From contig OU015541.1 in NCBI GenBank assembly GCA_907165065.1, forward strand, positions 6,386,001 through 6,450,000: a stretch of 64,000 bases of DNA, in the 5' to 3' direction. The notes under the pieces were generated by a model. That model saw nothing but the letters and a program-made list of their open reading frames with translations, had not been told where the DNA came from and searched no databases. Numbering within the stretch: position 1 is the stretch's first letter; each line of letters starts with the position of its first letter. This DNA is from Caprimulgus europaeus. Taxonomy: Eukaryota > Chordata > Aves > Caprimulgiformes > Caprimulgidae. The position numbers and the translations under genes are program-made. Of this stretch, positions 33,601-48,500 are shown in pieces.

Positions 33601-36600
33601 CTGAGGTTAATGATCCTGGGAGCATGGCCACAGACAGGAGCTGAGGGAAGTCCGGGAGGGAACCCTGGGAGGGAACATGAGAAGAGCTGCGGCCTCCCTC
33701 TGAGGCACCGGGAAGTTTTGCTTTTGGGGAGCTGTGGGGCAAGGATCTGTTGAGGAATGAGAGGGAACTTTGAGGGCAGGGAAGACAGTCTTTACAACTG
33801 GGAGTTGTATCAGTGCAAGGTGGATGGTTGCCTTTGAAAGCCAGCCCTAATGCTGAAAGGAGAGGAATGAGGCCACCACTTCCTTATGCTGGGCTGCATT
33901 AGAATTGAAAACAATCACAGCAGCGAAACAAAACCAGCTCAGCTGAACAGATGCAAATCCAGCGGCAGACATGGGCTCAAAGCAGGTCAAGCTGCACCCA
34001 TGCAAATTACGGGTTACCCCAGAGCGCGCCGTGTCCACACCAAGGGCGTGTGCTGGGGTGCTGCCAGGATGACCTGAGCTCCAGCTTGGGTCCAGGCTGT
34101 CGGGCATTGCTCACCCCAGGGGAGAGCCTGGCACACTGCCCTGTGCAGGCACGGAGAGGCTCCCTCACAAGTCTCCTCGCCAAGTGCCAAACGCATCTCT
34201 CCTTGGAGACTTTGCCTGTGCAGCTACACGAGGCTGCAGAGAGAAGACTGACTAGCCCCAGGGGAGATTTGCCAGTATAGCTAGACCGATAAAGCACTCC
34301 TCTTGTGTAAACACAGAATACACCAGCTAAAGTGCTCTTCTGTCAGCATAGCTTATCCCAGCACAGTTTTGCCAAAGGAATCCTCACTCGCGTTTCAGCG
34401 AGGCCGTAAATCTGTTGTAGCGTGGTTAGGAGCTGCTCAGAGCAACATCACCGCAAACAGCACAAATCTCTTTGCCAGTTCAAGTTTGTTCCCAGGTTTC
34501 CAAGGCATAGAGTTGTCCTCTGCTGGGGCAGGTATCACCTGCTCTTTCCCAGCCAGCATATAAAGCCACTGCAGCCACCATGGTGGCCAGTGACACAAGG
34601 CCATGAGGCCAGGGTCCTCCAGAGCCCTCAGTGCCCTGGGAACGCCCAGGCTCCTGTCCATGCCCAGGGCTCCAGTTGCCACTTGCACCTGTGGCTTCTT
34701 CCAGCCAAGCAAGACAAACCTCATCAGCCCATGGTGCCTTCTGAAGCCCAAACCTGGCCCTGCTTAATAATGGTGGCACGAAAATAGTCCCAGGGAGGCT
34801 TTGTGATGAACGGGAGGGAGGGATGAGTTCACACTTCTGCAGCCACAGCTGTTGGCCAGTGGTGCCTTCCTGGGAGACTGGGAGAAAGAGCTCCAGCCTA
34901 TTGACTTGTCCACAGAAACCTCTGCACTAACTGGGGAGGAAAAGGGTCTGAGGACTTGCTTTATAAATTCTAAGCCTTCCCTTCCTAAAAGCAATGCCCC
35001 AGCTCCTCTGGAGAGCATGCTGTGCCCCTGAGCCTGGTCAGTAGTGAGGACTGTGTCTGCATGGGTCCCTGTTTGCAAAAGCAGGGGAGAAATTACATCT
35101 TCAGCAGTCTCAGACCAGCTGAACGTCTGCCATGCTCTGCTGGTCTCCTCCAGCTCTGTGCTGCCTACGCACCCAGGCAGCGTGCCGTCTTCCTGTCCCA
35201 AAAGTTTGGGGATGCGGTATTTCTTTGTTTAGAGTGGGGAAGCAGGAAACACGGAAATGTAAAGCATATCTACAAGCTACAAACACCTCCAGCTCGCCCT
35301 GCCCCTGCCCCAAGCTGGCCAGATGTGATCTGGGAGCTCCAGGAGCCCTCGCAGCACCTGAGACACCAATTCCCTATGGAGCAGGAACACCCGCTGACAC
35401 ATCCAGCCAGCTCAGAGCAGGCACAGAGGAAGCTCCGGTCCCTGCAGACGTGCCCAGAGGGTCTTGCTCAACAGGGGAAGGCAAACAGGTGATGCTGGCT
35501 CTGCTGAGACCCCAGCTGTGACCACAGCCTCATCTCACCCCTTGGACATGGAAAGTTCCTGGGTGGAGGCTGTGGGCCCTAACACCACGGTTAAGCTCTG
35601 CAAGTGGATCATGGCACACGGCTCCCCACGCACACACCTCGCTGGCGGGACTGGACCATACCGGAGACCTTCAGGCTCCAGTCTCAGGACAGTCTACCTG
35701 AAGCATGCAATTGATGCTCCTTGTAATTTTACCAGAGCTGGTGCCATTGCAAATGTCATTCTTATCTACCTAAGTACAGATCCTCTCTTGAATCATTAAC
35801 AACGTCATGTAGCTATTTGTTACATAAGCTCATTAAGTTTTTTAATGTATCTATGTTAATAAGAACATAAATATGTAAATCTTAATTTCAAACCTGTTTC
35901 TGAAAACATTAGCTGGGAAACTAGTCTGAGAGAAAGCAAACATGGCCCAGAAATAGCCAGGGATTGATTCAGGGTTGAGGTACCACTGTGACGAATAGAG
36001 CAGGAACGGGGCTGTCAGGATGCCCGAGTTCTGCTCTGTGTTGGTCAGCTCTGGGAGCCTTTAAAAGTACATTCTCAACAGAAAAACTGCAGTTACTTTG
36101 CACTGATCTTCCTGTCCTTAGCTATGCTACAGTGATGGGCTACTTTTATTTCCATTTTTTTTTTCTCTTACTGCAGGTGGTTGATTACCACAAATAAAAG
36201 AACTCTCTGGTTCTCCAGAGGAAACAGCGACTGACTGCAGCCCAAGTATCCCCAAAGAACAAACATAATAGCAAAATGCATTTAAAAAAAAAGGTTCAAG
36301 TGTAGTTAATCTATATTCATTTTCAGCATCTTTTATAGTAGTGCATACTTTTTCAGGAGTATTCATGTTTGACTTGACCTCTTCAGATTAATGGGATAAC
36401 ATGGGAAAACATTTATATACATCATGATTCTGCTCAAAAAGAACAGGCCAGTTATGGAGCTCTCAGACCAGGCTCATCTGCTCTGGTCCCTCCACAATAG
36501 CTTCACCAGAAGCAGCTGCATAAGCTGCATTCATCATACAGGCACGTGAGATATGTTTATGCTGCTATTGATCCATCACCACCACACTCAGTGCCTGCAG

Positions 36601-39600
36601 ATGGAAGGTAATGTCACATTACAATGGTATGAAGTTAGCTGCTCCATATTCATTCTCTGCGTAAGGCTGTGCTGCCAGAGGATGCCAAATGCAGTCTGAA
36701 GGCATCTGGGTGCCAGATGAGCAGTTCCATGTCCACATTGAAGCAAATTCCCTCAGTTGGTTCAATTTTATTACACATTTTAAGGGCTGAATTGGCTGGG
36801 GTGCTGGCAAAGCGCACACTAGAGCAGGAGGAAGCATGAGCTGGTTTATGTTCTACACCATGTGCTCCATCTCAGCAGAGATAAACGTGCCCTTGCACTC
36901 CTGGTGTGATGCTGGACACTGCTGCAGTGCCTGGATTCACTTGTAGTGAATGTGGCCTCAGGCTGGGCTGCTCTTCTGTGGGCAGCTGCACTAGCTGAGC
37001 TCACCAGTGCCAAAAAGGGGGAGAAGGCTTTCTCTTTCATCTCTTCCTTCTCCCTTTTTTTGGGCTAGCAGCAGCAGGATCCAGCTCTTGGCATTTGTTG
37101 CACCTCTCCATGGACTGCTTTTGCTGTGTGAATTTTCTGCCAGATCAGTGATTCGGAGTGGCCCATGGAGGACTCGCATGGAGACCAGACACCTGGTAGC
37201 CAGCTCCATCCCCCAAGCCCTCTTACTCTGCAGCAGTTTCTGCATTGCTTTTCCATGCCAGCCACCCAGGATATTAAAATGCACTTTCCTCTCCTGTTAC
37301 ATCCCTCATCAGGTAGAGAGGGAGGTTGTTTCTAAAACAGCTTTCTTCACAAATCTTTCAACATGCCACAAACACTGTAAATCTCCTTGGGTAGCGAGTG
37401 TTCCTCATGAAAGATATGTATGTATTTTTATATATATAGGGCACATCATTAGTGACAGACTGTCCTGACCCGCAGATGAGGTTGGGTGAAGGACTGGGAA
37501 TTGTTCCTGCTCTCCCACAGCCCCTGCCAGGTCAAGAAGACACCTGGGCTGAGCCCAGCCTGGTGTTGATTCAAGCCAAGGATTCATTGTCTGAGACCAG
37601 TAACAGGGAGGGAACTGTTCAAGCCCCTTTTCATCATTCTCAGCTTTTATAAGCTCTTGCTGACACCTGTCCTTCAAACCAGCCATTTCTAGCCATTGTA
37701 TTTGTGAAAAACTTTCTTCTCAGTGTAAGTGAGACTGGAGGCACCACTCCTGAGCCCGGAGCCCAGAGCGAGACATCAGCAGCCTCTGCATCTCACTGCC
37801 GGCCTTTCACATGCAGATGATGCCAAGTGTCCTGCAGCCCCCACCCCTCGAAATGGCCATCTTGTGTCATTGACATCGATTGTGAAATATTTCGAGTTGT
37901 TAATTAGGCAATAATGACCAAAGGGAAGGGCATTTCCTGGCTGTTAACTGGAGACTCCTGACCTCGAGGTCAGTATCAGTCACCCAGGAATTATTAAAAC
38001 ATGGAGGAGGAGAAAAGCAGGCCAAGAAGAACAAAACCCTTCACTTTTTAAGCTGGTGAGTGCTTCTCCATTGCACAACCCAGCAGGGAAAGGGCAGGTC
38101 CCTGGGCTGTACCTGCACTGGGCTCAGGCTGCACCACCCCTGGTGTCCTGGTCTGCCAGTTACTTTCATTTCCCAATTAATCTCTGTGGTTGTGAAGAAA
38201 TGGGATATTAAATATTCAAGGATTATCTTTTATTTTCTTTTCTTTTTTTTTTTTAAATACGTCTAAAAGTGAAGACACAATTAGCAATAACCCGGGCTCC
38301 TGCTGGGCCTGTACGTACTAATCCCTCCCCACTTCTAAAGGGAAGATTTACACCTACTCTTCTGGTTTAAAATTGGGACCTTTCTCCCATTTAACCCTGG
38401 TGCTTGCCCTGCTCTCCCTTACAGGTGCCTGCATTTCAGTACAGTGGCTTCTCCCAGTTAATTAAACTAATGGGAATTACTGTATTTCCTAAGGGCTGAC
38501 CGTATGAAATACTGTGTTTGTGTTTCTACAGAGAAGCTACCCCTGGTTAGAGGGTTGCCAGCAACGCATTAACCTCTTCAGCCCACGTCTTAAGGACAAG
38601 TAGCAACAAAAATTAACATCCCCATGTTATCCCTACTTATCCATGCAGAATTTGGCAAATAAACACCACTCCAAATATACTTGAAACTGAACAAAAGAGC
38701 CAGAAGGGAGCAAAGAACCAGTCAAATTGACGTGGGGTGGGAAGGCCCCTCTTTTCCTGGCAGGGAGGATGCTCTTGCTGCCTGGGTGGTGGCCCAGTCA
38801 CTCCTGTCGATACCCAAATCACCAGCTCAGCTCGTACAACAGCAAAGCGGCAGGAGCCTGATGCTGTAGCTGGGGGACTCTCCCACCCTCCTCCAAATCC
38901 TGCATATTCTTCAAACTCTTCTAGGCAAAACTCCTTCTGACTGTACCTCAGTAAACAGGAGCAAGAAAAAGAAAAGGAAAGTTTAGGAGCACGTGTAATT
39001 GTTAAAGGCAGAGCTGGGGCAGCTGCTTGCTCATGTATGGGGTTGTCTACAAAGATTTGCCAGTTCACATGGACCTCCATGGCTGACCACTCTGAGATCT
39101 CTTCAGACCAGCCGTAGCAAGTGGTCATACACACACTATTAATGACTAGATAGGATATTTTAAGTTCCTTAACCTTAACCCGAAGTAGCTTTCATGGTCA
39201 AGATTAGCTTTTGGCTAAGGAAACAGTGGTAAAATAACGATATAGAGGAAATTGTCAGGTTCAGAGCCTTGAATGTTCAGGCTTTGGGGAAAAATAAAAT
39301 AAAATTACCTGAAACCTCAGCCCTAAGTTTGAAGTCTTTTTCTGTTGACCTATCCTTGGCAGATTTGCACTCTGCTAGAAGCATGTAGAGTGGGGCAGCA
39401 CAAAAACTCCATCCTCAGCAGCCTTGGTGAGAAGATGACAACCCATGGATCCTGCAGCACTGTCAGCTTTGGTCTGCAGTCTTAGCCAGAACATTCCTGA
39501 ACTTTATGTCTACTCCCAAACCAAGCAACCATCTTGGACAAAGAAAGAGAGATGAACACAGAGAAAGCCTCACCTCCATGACAGAACCAGCAGGTTAGCA

Positions 39601-42600
39601 CTGGGTACCGCAGCTGCTCTCTAGCTGTGGACAACTGGACAACTCTCCCTACAATGTTTCCCTTCAACCAGATAGAATATTGAAAAATTCAATCCATTCA
39701 AGCAAACAGATTTATTTATTTTTTTTACATAGTATTTCCCTTTCCTTTTGGCCCGAGGGATGCTCTGCACAGCCCTGTTTAACACGCACCGTATCCAAAT
39801 GATCTGTCAGATCATCTCACCTGGATGCGGGTGCGAGTCAGGGTGTTCCTCTCTTTTCCTGTCCAGCTTCATCTCCCATTCCCAGAAAAAGCAGGTAAGT
39901 CCTGTTAGCCTGTCTGGGGAACCCTGGTTATTTACTGTGATTTTTCAAGGCAATCATGATATGTTGGCCTCAGAAGTAGTAGAATATGAGTGGCTTTTCT
40001 GGAACACTTCTTTGGGATCAAAATTCACTCACTTTTTTTCCCCAGGTGATATTATTCCCTTGGGTAGGTAAGTTAAACCAGCAACACCAACAGGAGAATG
40101 AAAGGACCTGTTATTCTTTGGTGCAAGGAGGTTTTCCCATTCTTCATGAGGAGCATAAAGCCCTTGAAACTTATTAGGAATCATACAAAGCAGGATTTAT
40201 TTGCAGCCTAGATTGATGAGCTATATTATGCTACCTTTTAAAAAAAGCAATCCACACCCAGCACAGATCAGGGGAAATAAAGGCTTTTAACAGCCAGTTG
40301 CTGCTTGTGAACTCTTTAAAAAATATTCCATCCTGCCTCTACAAAAGGTTGGTGAGGAATTTACAAACGTCCTAACCCCCCTCTAATCCTTTAAAACGCT
40401 GAGCTGTGATCACACAGGCTGTTTTGTGATTATGTGTCTTCAAGGGCTTGTTTAGATACTTATTAAGAGATACCAACTCACTTTTGTCATAGAAAGTCAA
40501 AATTGTTTGGTATGTTTTGGTTGCACTTTACATTCTTCTGAGGAGAAACACCAGGTCTGCTTGGACCCATCCCGTGTCACGCCACTGCCACAGCTTTTGG
40601 GGACAACCAGGAGCTCTTCTCCACGGAGGAGGCCACGTACTTCACATTTGTTGAAGACACAAGCAGAGAAATGCTCCTGTCCTTGCTCTCTGCCTCATCT
40701 CCTCCTTTGCAAGCAGGGATAGCAATGGCTCATCTAATTTTTGGAAACATTTTAGGACCTACATAGAAAAAGCTCTAGCATATTATTACAGCGTTTGGTG
40801 GTGCCTTTAGCAAGCACTTAATGGAGACTATGGCTGTTTTAAGTTGCGTGTGATATTTCTATGTGCACAGATAACCAGGGCAGAGCAGACTCCTAACTGC
40901 TCATATGTGTTTAATTAGAGCTGCATTTTTAATCCTTTTAATTTGTATCTCTTTCTTAATAACCTCAGCTTGGCAAAGGTTGAAAAGGAGTAAGTTTCAT
41001 TTGAATATTGGGTAAAACTTGGTAACAGCAGAGCAGATCATTTAGCAAAAAGGTTACAGCATGTTTTTTAAAGACTATGGGTAAGAGTTTGGCTCCATTA
41101 AACTCTGTAGCTAGCTCAGCCTAGGCTTTTATCCTTCAAAAATCATTTCAGAGAAGCTTAATATAAATCCACTGGAGCTCAGTGTACAACCCAAGCTTGC
41201 CCTGGGAAGTTTAACTATATCAATGGGGTGTTATTTGCCTGCAATCTCAAGGCAAGTAACATCACAGCACCATTGATTAGTTTTTGCAGCACAGTTCTGA
41301 AATCTTAACGCAATTTTGTCATAAATTCATATCTAATTTTTGCCCAAAAGGAGAAAAAGTCATTGCAGACTACTGCAATACCTGCTCATGAAACATCCTC
41401 AGAGGTTAAAAAAACAAAACAAAACAAACAACTTACAGGAAAACTCCAAGCTGAATTAGTGAAAATAGTTTCAATAACCTCCAAATCTTGAACCCAGAGC
41501 TAATAGAGAGGAATTCAACTACTTCTCAAGCACTTGCAAATTTGAAACTTCATTTCAGAAAAAAAGTCCTGTAATTAAATACAGTGTAACTTTAAAAGAA
41601 GAGCAGATAAAATCAGCCAGTTTTAGTTGTAAATGCTATCATGAATTTTACTCAACAGAGTGGTGGACCTCAGCCCCAGTCAATATCGTAGGAAGACAGA
41701 CCAGATTCCTCACCAGCCACGTGGCTTCTGGTTTAGAAGAAACAAGGCAAAGAGATCATGTAAAACCACAGTGACTTTCAAAGTGACATTTCGGATGTAT
41801 TTTGGGGCATAATCTGTTTCTTGAGAGTTTTGCTGTGGCATCAAAATCCAACATTTTAGTGTTAAAAATGACCAACTCTGGAGAATTGTCTGAACCCTCC
41901 AGAAAACAACTGTTCAAACTCCATCTAGAATACCCAAAGAGGTATTTGCTGGATTTGGTGTATCTGACTAACCACCAATGTTAGTGATCTCCAGACACTG
42001 CCCAGCTGATGCTAGGGATCACCAGATAGTGAGTAGAAGTTTATTTTTCTTTGTTGCCACGCACAGGTCACTTGGAAATAGCCCAGGAGTGCCCCGAGGC
42101 TGCTGTAGCCGGCTGGAAAGCAGCAGTGTCGATTAAAAAAAGGCCAAGTGTAGAAAGCAATGGTTTAATTTGTGCTCTGGTAAATCACAGCATCTTTATC
42201 CTCAGGACAACTGTCATGCTGACAGCAGCAACACAAGCTTACAAATGTCCTCATTTTCCACTTCTGAAGAGGTAAGGAGATAGCCCAGTTCACAGACAAT
42301 CCTCAAGCCAAGTCGCTGCTCACCACTCCTTCACTTCTGATACGATTCAACAGGAATTCTTGCTCCAGATGCAGAAGGCTCACTATGACTTTCAGACAGC
42401 ATTCCTTCCCCTGCCAGTGCCGGTGCCTACATTTAAATTAAATATAAAGGCATGTCTCTGCATGAAACCTGCTGCAGCTGTTGCATATCTGCATTAAGGG
42501 ATCTTCAACAGTCGTGCGAGCAGCGTGTCTGCACCACTTTGATTCTCTCCGACTACTCCAATTTTGCCTCGGATTGTTGTGGCCACATAGCACTGGGATG

Positions 42601-45271
42601 TTTTGAAATCAGTAATCGGTGCTCTGGTCAAACTTCTTGCTCAACATTGCTCCATGTCTGTGCTGTCCGTGTTTGATGGGATATTTCATGCTGGGTATTA
42701 TATGATACTTCCCAGAAGGCATCAGAGTTCTCAGACAAAATTATATAGTTTTCCTAATTCCTTTTGTTCATCCCATCACTCAGTTGTTTTTATATGGACC
42801 ATTTTCTGACATTGTTGAAGAACAAGGATAATCCTCGTGATCATGAAATGCCACCATCCTAGAAAAGCACGCAAAGCTTCTTCCCACACCAGCCGAGGGT
42901 TGCAATGTCTTTGTGCAGAGGGATACAGGGCTACTGATGCTTGCAAATGCCCTGCCTCCACTTCTGCTGGGAAAAAGCTAACTCATGTGATACTGAGGGT
43001 TCATCCATTGAGGAGAACCTTGTATCAAAGGGAGAAACCTCAGAGGGGGATTTTCACAGTAAGACACACTGCTACAACGTGGGTAGGGGCTGGGCCAATT
43101 AATATATTTTCTTAGGAGGCAGCAGGTGGTATTATCCCATCTGATGTCCTTGCATTGGGGTGCAAAATAGTGTGTGACAGACACAGCACCTTCTAAATTA
43201 CACATTTGCATGCGCAGGGGGCTCAGAGTTGTGTTCTGCCTTTCTAAGTACAGGTGGTGGTAGTTTGTCTGATCTTTCTGGAGTGAAACAGCAAAGGGTT
43301 TAATTATTCTCGTGGTTTGGCAGTGGAGAAGTCCATCTCTGGGACAGCTGCACTGACAAGTGGATCCCCAAGAGAAGTGTCCAAGCACAGAGATAAACTG
43401 ACAGCAACAAGGGCTGGCCCTCCATCACACTGCCAGCTGCTCCTAGGGACCTGCCTATGTCCTTTCTGCTGTTCACCTTTTCCACTGTACTTCCAAAATC
43501 CGTACTACAGCTACCTTAGTGATACAAATCCTTCAAATACCTACCTGCCTTGAATTCCTTTTCTGGTAGTATTAGTTAGACTAGCCTTCAAACCAACGTT
43601 ATCAACTACACCTGAGTCAGAGCATGATGGCAGCTCTTGGGGAAGAGATGAGAGGATGACATCTACTCACTCATCCAGCCCAGTGCTAAACCACTGCCTT
43701 GTCTTAGATTTTCTATTTTATTTTATTTTAAAGTAACTCAGTGCTGAAATCTCCCACAGACACAGCCTGGCTTCTCCTGGTGACAGCAAATTCTGCAAAC
43801 TTCTCCAAGTTTGACCTGGAAGTGCCCTGACTGCACAGCACCTCTACCCAAGCTGCAAGTGCTCCTGTCTCCGAAGAGAGACAGGTTGTATCACCTGTGG
43901 TCAACAAGAAGGAACACAATAAAAGCAGAGCAAGTGCCTCCCTAATGCCCTGCTGCCTCAAATAGTCTGAAACCATACGCTGATGCCAACAGCTTTAGTA
44001 GGATGTCAACCTTGCCAGCAAGCCAGATCATTGTGCCATCTCCTCAAAAAAAATCCTTCTCTGCCTTTGATATGTTAATCCTGCATAAGGCAAATTCTTC
44101 CATTAGAATATAGTCCATTCTGGTCTCCATGCAATCTGCATTATCCAGTTCAAAGTTAAATTAAAAATCCCAACCTGTGTGAATGTTGCAATCACATTAT
44201 GAAATCTGTAAATCTGTTTTTAATGTCTTAATGCTGCTCTAGTTGAACAAGGCAAATAGACTGCTGCATTGCATTTGCTTTACACTGTTTTAGATTCTCA
44301 TGCACTAGTTAAATATTCACCCTGCAGTGTTTGCATTTCCAGTACTGCAAGACCCTAAAATAGAAGACAAGTTTTTCTTTCCCTCTTTGGTTTTTAAAAT
44401 TCCAACTATGGGCAACTTGACTTGGAGATGTCTCCAACTCAAATGTGGAGTACTAAACATTGCAAGGAGCTGCTGACAACATTTCAGTGTAATACAGATG
44501 CCAGAAAAGAGGATTTAAATCCTGAACACGCATCTATTTGCAGTGTTGTTAGGGGGTGATGGAATGAAATATTTGATTTCATTTCAACTTTAAGATACAC
44601 TCAATGCTAATTCTGTGAGTAGCTTGCTTTTAAGAGACAAAAAATGTGAACATAGCTGGAAGAACTCAAGCAATGGGCCCAGATCAACTATCCCAAATCA
44701 ACTTTTTACAGAACATTACTTTGGGGAGTAGTTTGCACTTTTCATTCTGATCTGGAATGGAAAGAAGCTCTGAAGCACTGGAATTTTCTGTGGTACAAAC
44801 CCTCTATTTTCTGACCCACTCTTTGAAAAATCAGTGCATTAAACAGTCAAATAAATCCTGCTGTTTTCACTTGAGACTCACTCTGTTAGAAGATGGGCAT
44901 TGTTTCTCCACTGTCTTCTCCCACCAGAGATGTTTCCTCCCTTTTTGCATTCCATCTCTTTATTACTATTAGTATTTATCCACTCATAATTACGATGCAT
45001 TCTCTGATATTAGGAGTTTAGTGAATACATATCTATGAAAGAAGCTGAGAAAGAAAGAAAGAACAATAGAGACAATAGATTTATCCTGTGATCACAGCTT
45101 CTTCAGGGCAGATACTCCAGCAAACTTCTGTGCTACCCAGATCACCCACAGCAGCTCCTTCTGCCCTCTGGACCCCCAAGCGATGCTGTAACATCGTCTG
45201 CTTATGGGTACACGGGGTCACAGGCAACGAGGGCACGCTTCTGTAGGTGGTGGAAGGGAAAGCTTTAGCTA
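30700..45271. other. Intergenic DNA between TFAP2C and RTF2, no gene seen
   Basis: Open frames up to 156-194 codons occur at about 30.6-31.2 kb and 34.7-35.5 kb, but they lack recognisable domains, conserved-looking composition or splice partners. Short triplet runs such as (CAG)5 at about 33386-33402 are present. The stretch 37840-37990 is a candidate conserved regulatory element. Confidence 0.5.
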
Positions 45272-45541
45272 CCACAGAATTGCCTAGACTGACAAAGCCC
45301 TTTGAGATCATGGACTCCAATCATTGACCCAACACTGACAAATCCCCGACTAACCCATGTCCCTCAGCACTGTGTCTACACAACTCTTCAATCCCTCCAG
45401 GGATGGGGACTCCACCACTGCCCTGGGCAACCCCTTCCAATGCCTCAGAACCCTTTCAGCAAAGAAATTCTTCCTCACAACCAATCTCAACTGCCCTTGG
45501 CGCAACTTGAGGCCATTTCCTCTTGTCCTGTCACTTGTTCA
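45272..45541 (-). mobile_element. CR1 LINE fragment (3' end)
   Basis: The plus strand carries the complement of a typical bird CR1 3' region: GAGATCATGGACTCCAA, then CCTCCAGGGATGGGGACTCC, CACTGCCCTGGGCAACCC and GGCGCAACTTGAGGCCATTT. The sense strand is therefore minus. It is a short, 5'-truncated and diverged copy without coding capacity. Its presence is one of the main reasons for calling the source a bird. Confidence 0.93.
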
Positions 45542-48500
45542 AATGTTGTCTACAGTCAGTTATTAAGCTTGGGAAGTGGAGATGGGCTTACAGCACAGTT
45601 AGGGAGTTGCAGAAATTTTGGGCAGCAGAGAAAGAACGTTGAGAAGGGGAGAAGTTCAGCTGTGGGTTTGTGAAGATGTCCCACTGGGCTTGGCTCTGCT
45701 GGGCCGGGCTGGGCTGGGCTGGCTCTGCCCTCCCCGGCTCCCCAAATCCCGCACCGGGCGCTCCCCGGCCCCGCTCTGGGCTGGGCTTTGGGTGCCACCA
45801 CATGGATAATAGGACCAAGTGCAGCTCATGTTCAGTCGCTGCAGCATTTTGGCTCAAAGCCAAAGAGGAGGGAAGTTTGGTTGGTTTTTGTTTGTTTGTT
45901 TGTTTTTTCCTTAAAAAAAAAAAAAAGTGGTAAGGAGCAGAACCAGTTCAGTGCCTCAACCTCCTGCGGTCCCAGCAACTCACACTCCAGCTCCCAGGGC
46001 TCGCAGTTCCCAGCACCAGCTCCTCTCCCACCCGGGGATGCTGCACACGTGCCCTGTCCCTGCTCTGGGGGCTGCACTCAGGGGGAGCACACCCCATATC
46101 CATGCACAGGTACTGGGGGGTGTGTGACACTGACCCTGTCCCTGTTCAGTCACATCCAGCGCTGTCCCGGAGCGCTGGGGACGTGGGGACGGTTCTGCCT
46201 CTCGCCGCTGCAGCCAGCCCGACGGGTACCTGTGGGACTGTGTAATGATTCCTGCCAGGATGGAAACATGCAAACCAAATGAGCTCGGAGGAGCTTACAT
46301 CTCAATGGGGAAGTAAATGGCTACAGCTTAAGAGATCCAACCAGCCCAGCACGCCGCTGCTGACCGCGATTCAGATGCAAGCAGATCCTGTTTCACCGAA
46401 TTAAACAGGAGTGCTTGTGCAAATATTAGGAAAGGCAAGAAAAAAACGTTCTTGAAGAAACAAATCCTGCTGTGCTGGATCAGCTCCATGGACTAACTAA
46501 TCCGGGATTCTGTCCTAGGAGTCACCAGCTCCAAAGATCTCTGACAAAAGTGCAAAATACAGACACCTCATCTCATCTCTGAACTCTAGGGATGTTAATT
46601 GTGAAGAGAAACACAATAAATGTATAAGAACAAGGTAGTCTTAAGTGGACACCCTGAAATGATCGAGTCCAACTTCCCACACTAGAACAGACAATACAAT
46701 TTCAATGACTGGGTTCTCATCTCTGCTGATGTCATTTCTCACCCTCAGTCAGATCCTAGCAGGGAATCGGAGAGCCACCTTCAAAGGACAGTTACAGGTT
46801 TACTGAAAATACCCATAATCACATGAGGAACATCATGTTCTCACAAGTAACACACAGTGCAAAGCCTGACCGGCAGCTGCTGCTGGGACATGGCACTGGA
46901 TGAGGAAGGGGAATCACTGGGGGCTGAGAAGAGCATCTGCAGGTTTGTGGTTGGCCTCAGCCAGTGCTAATAATCATTTCCATTCATAAGCATAAAAGAG
47001 TCAAGTATTCCCACCCCCCCATTGCCATTTAAAAAGTATCTGACCTAATTATTACTATCCCTGTTGTGTAAATTCAGCACTTTGTCAGTCTGAATAAATG
47101 TACATTAGCCTTAACATGAGCGAAACAAGTTTAAACAATGAAGGAAGCTTTGTAAAGCTCCCTCGCTTTTTAACTTATTTGACACCACACTAAAGAGCCC
47201 ATTTAGACTAAAGAGTTCAGCACATTTTGGGACCCATTAAATACCCAGGTTGAGACTAGATATTCCCTTTTTCTTTTTTTAATTTGTCCTAGCTAGTTGC
47301 TAAAGTCAGCACAATTGAGCAATAAGCTGCTTTGCATTTCGTTAGCTTTGTAGGCAAGTTGAAGAAAGCTACACCCATCCCGTCCAGCCCTTTCAGTGCT
47401 GGCATGGCAAACCCCACTGATCACTGCAAAGTCGATACCAAGTGATTCCTCAGAATTACTTTTAATTAAAAAAGAGGAAGATCATGGCATAAAAATGGGA
47501 AAGCCATGACTGTTAGGAAAACCTACACTGTCAGATTGTTTCTGTTTTATATTAACAACGGATTTCTCTCTAGAGCCAAGTCAGCCTTTGACAGCCCACG
47601 GAAAAGCATTCCTTGCCTTCTGTTTACAAATTACACTGTACCCTGATATGGACATCTTCCATCCTCCAAAAGTAATAATTAAGTCTTAGGACATCCTCAT
47701 ACAGTGGGGAAATAAGTTACATAGGAGAGAAGGGAGTGAAAGATTGGACATCCATCCAAGATCATGGAAGAGGGAAACACCTCACGAGTAACATGGAAAG
47801 AGACTGAACATCTGGATGTTCTCCATGGTGGATGCAACTCTGCTCTTTAAAAACTGCCACACAGAGACTAAGTAATCAGCACAGTGACAAGCTACGAGCC
47901 TGTCCTGACTCCAGCTGCCATCAAATTCAGGTTGTGGCCTGGAAGATGAAGAAAGCTCAGCTGGGTGAGGCAGCCTGCCTGGCTGCAAAACAAATGCAAG
48001 TCAACCCCAAGGAGCAAACCAGGCTGCAAAAACCAAGCAGATCACCCTGATCACTCCCTATTCCCTGCTCTCTTAATTATCATCAAGCAAAGCACTGTCT
48101 GATTTCTGTAGGCAGCAGAAAAGAGGCAGCAAATGAGAAGGAACAAGAGAAAAATGGTGGAAAAAAAGTAGTGGTGTAGTCTGACAGATAAATGCTTCTG
48201 CAGGGAGAAGGGGCTTGTTTTTCACCAACTTGCCATTAACTTTTGAGAAAATCTCCTTGAGATGATGTCACAACTACTACACAAAGGTTGAGTTCGGCTG
48301 GATGCGTTACAAAGAGCTGGTAGGGTGACATTTTCAAGTGATCATTTCATTTTACTCAGTGTCATAGTGATATTGGTTCTTCCCCAAACAAAGACCTGTG
48401 GTCAATCTGCAAATTGAATTCTGTCACTGACCTGTAAAAGAGATTTGAATCCACGTGAAGTTAAATGCTTGACAAAAGCACAGCTACGACACTGTTAGCA

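Noticed and set aside
46640-46720. Possible old CR1 remnant
   Set aside because: Only about 15 bases match the CR1 motif and the flanks do not. It is mentioned but not annotated as an element.
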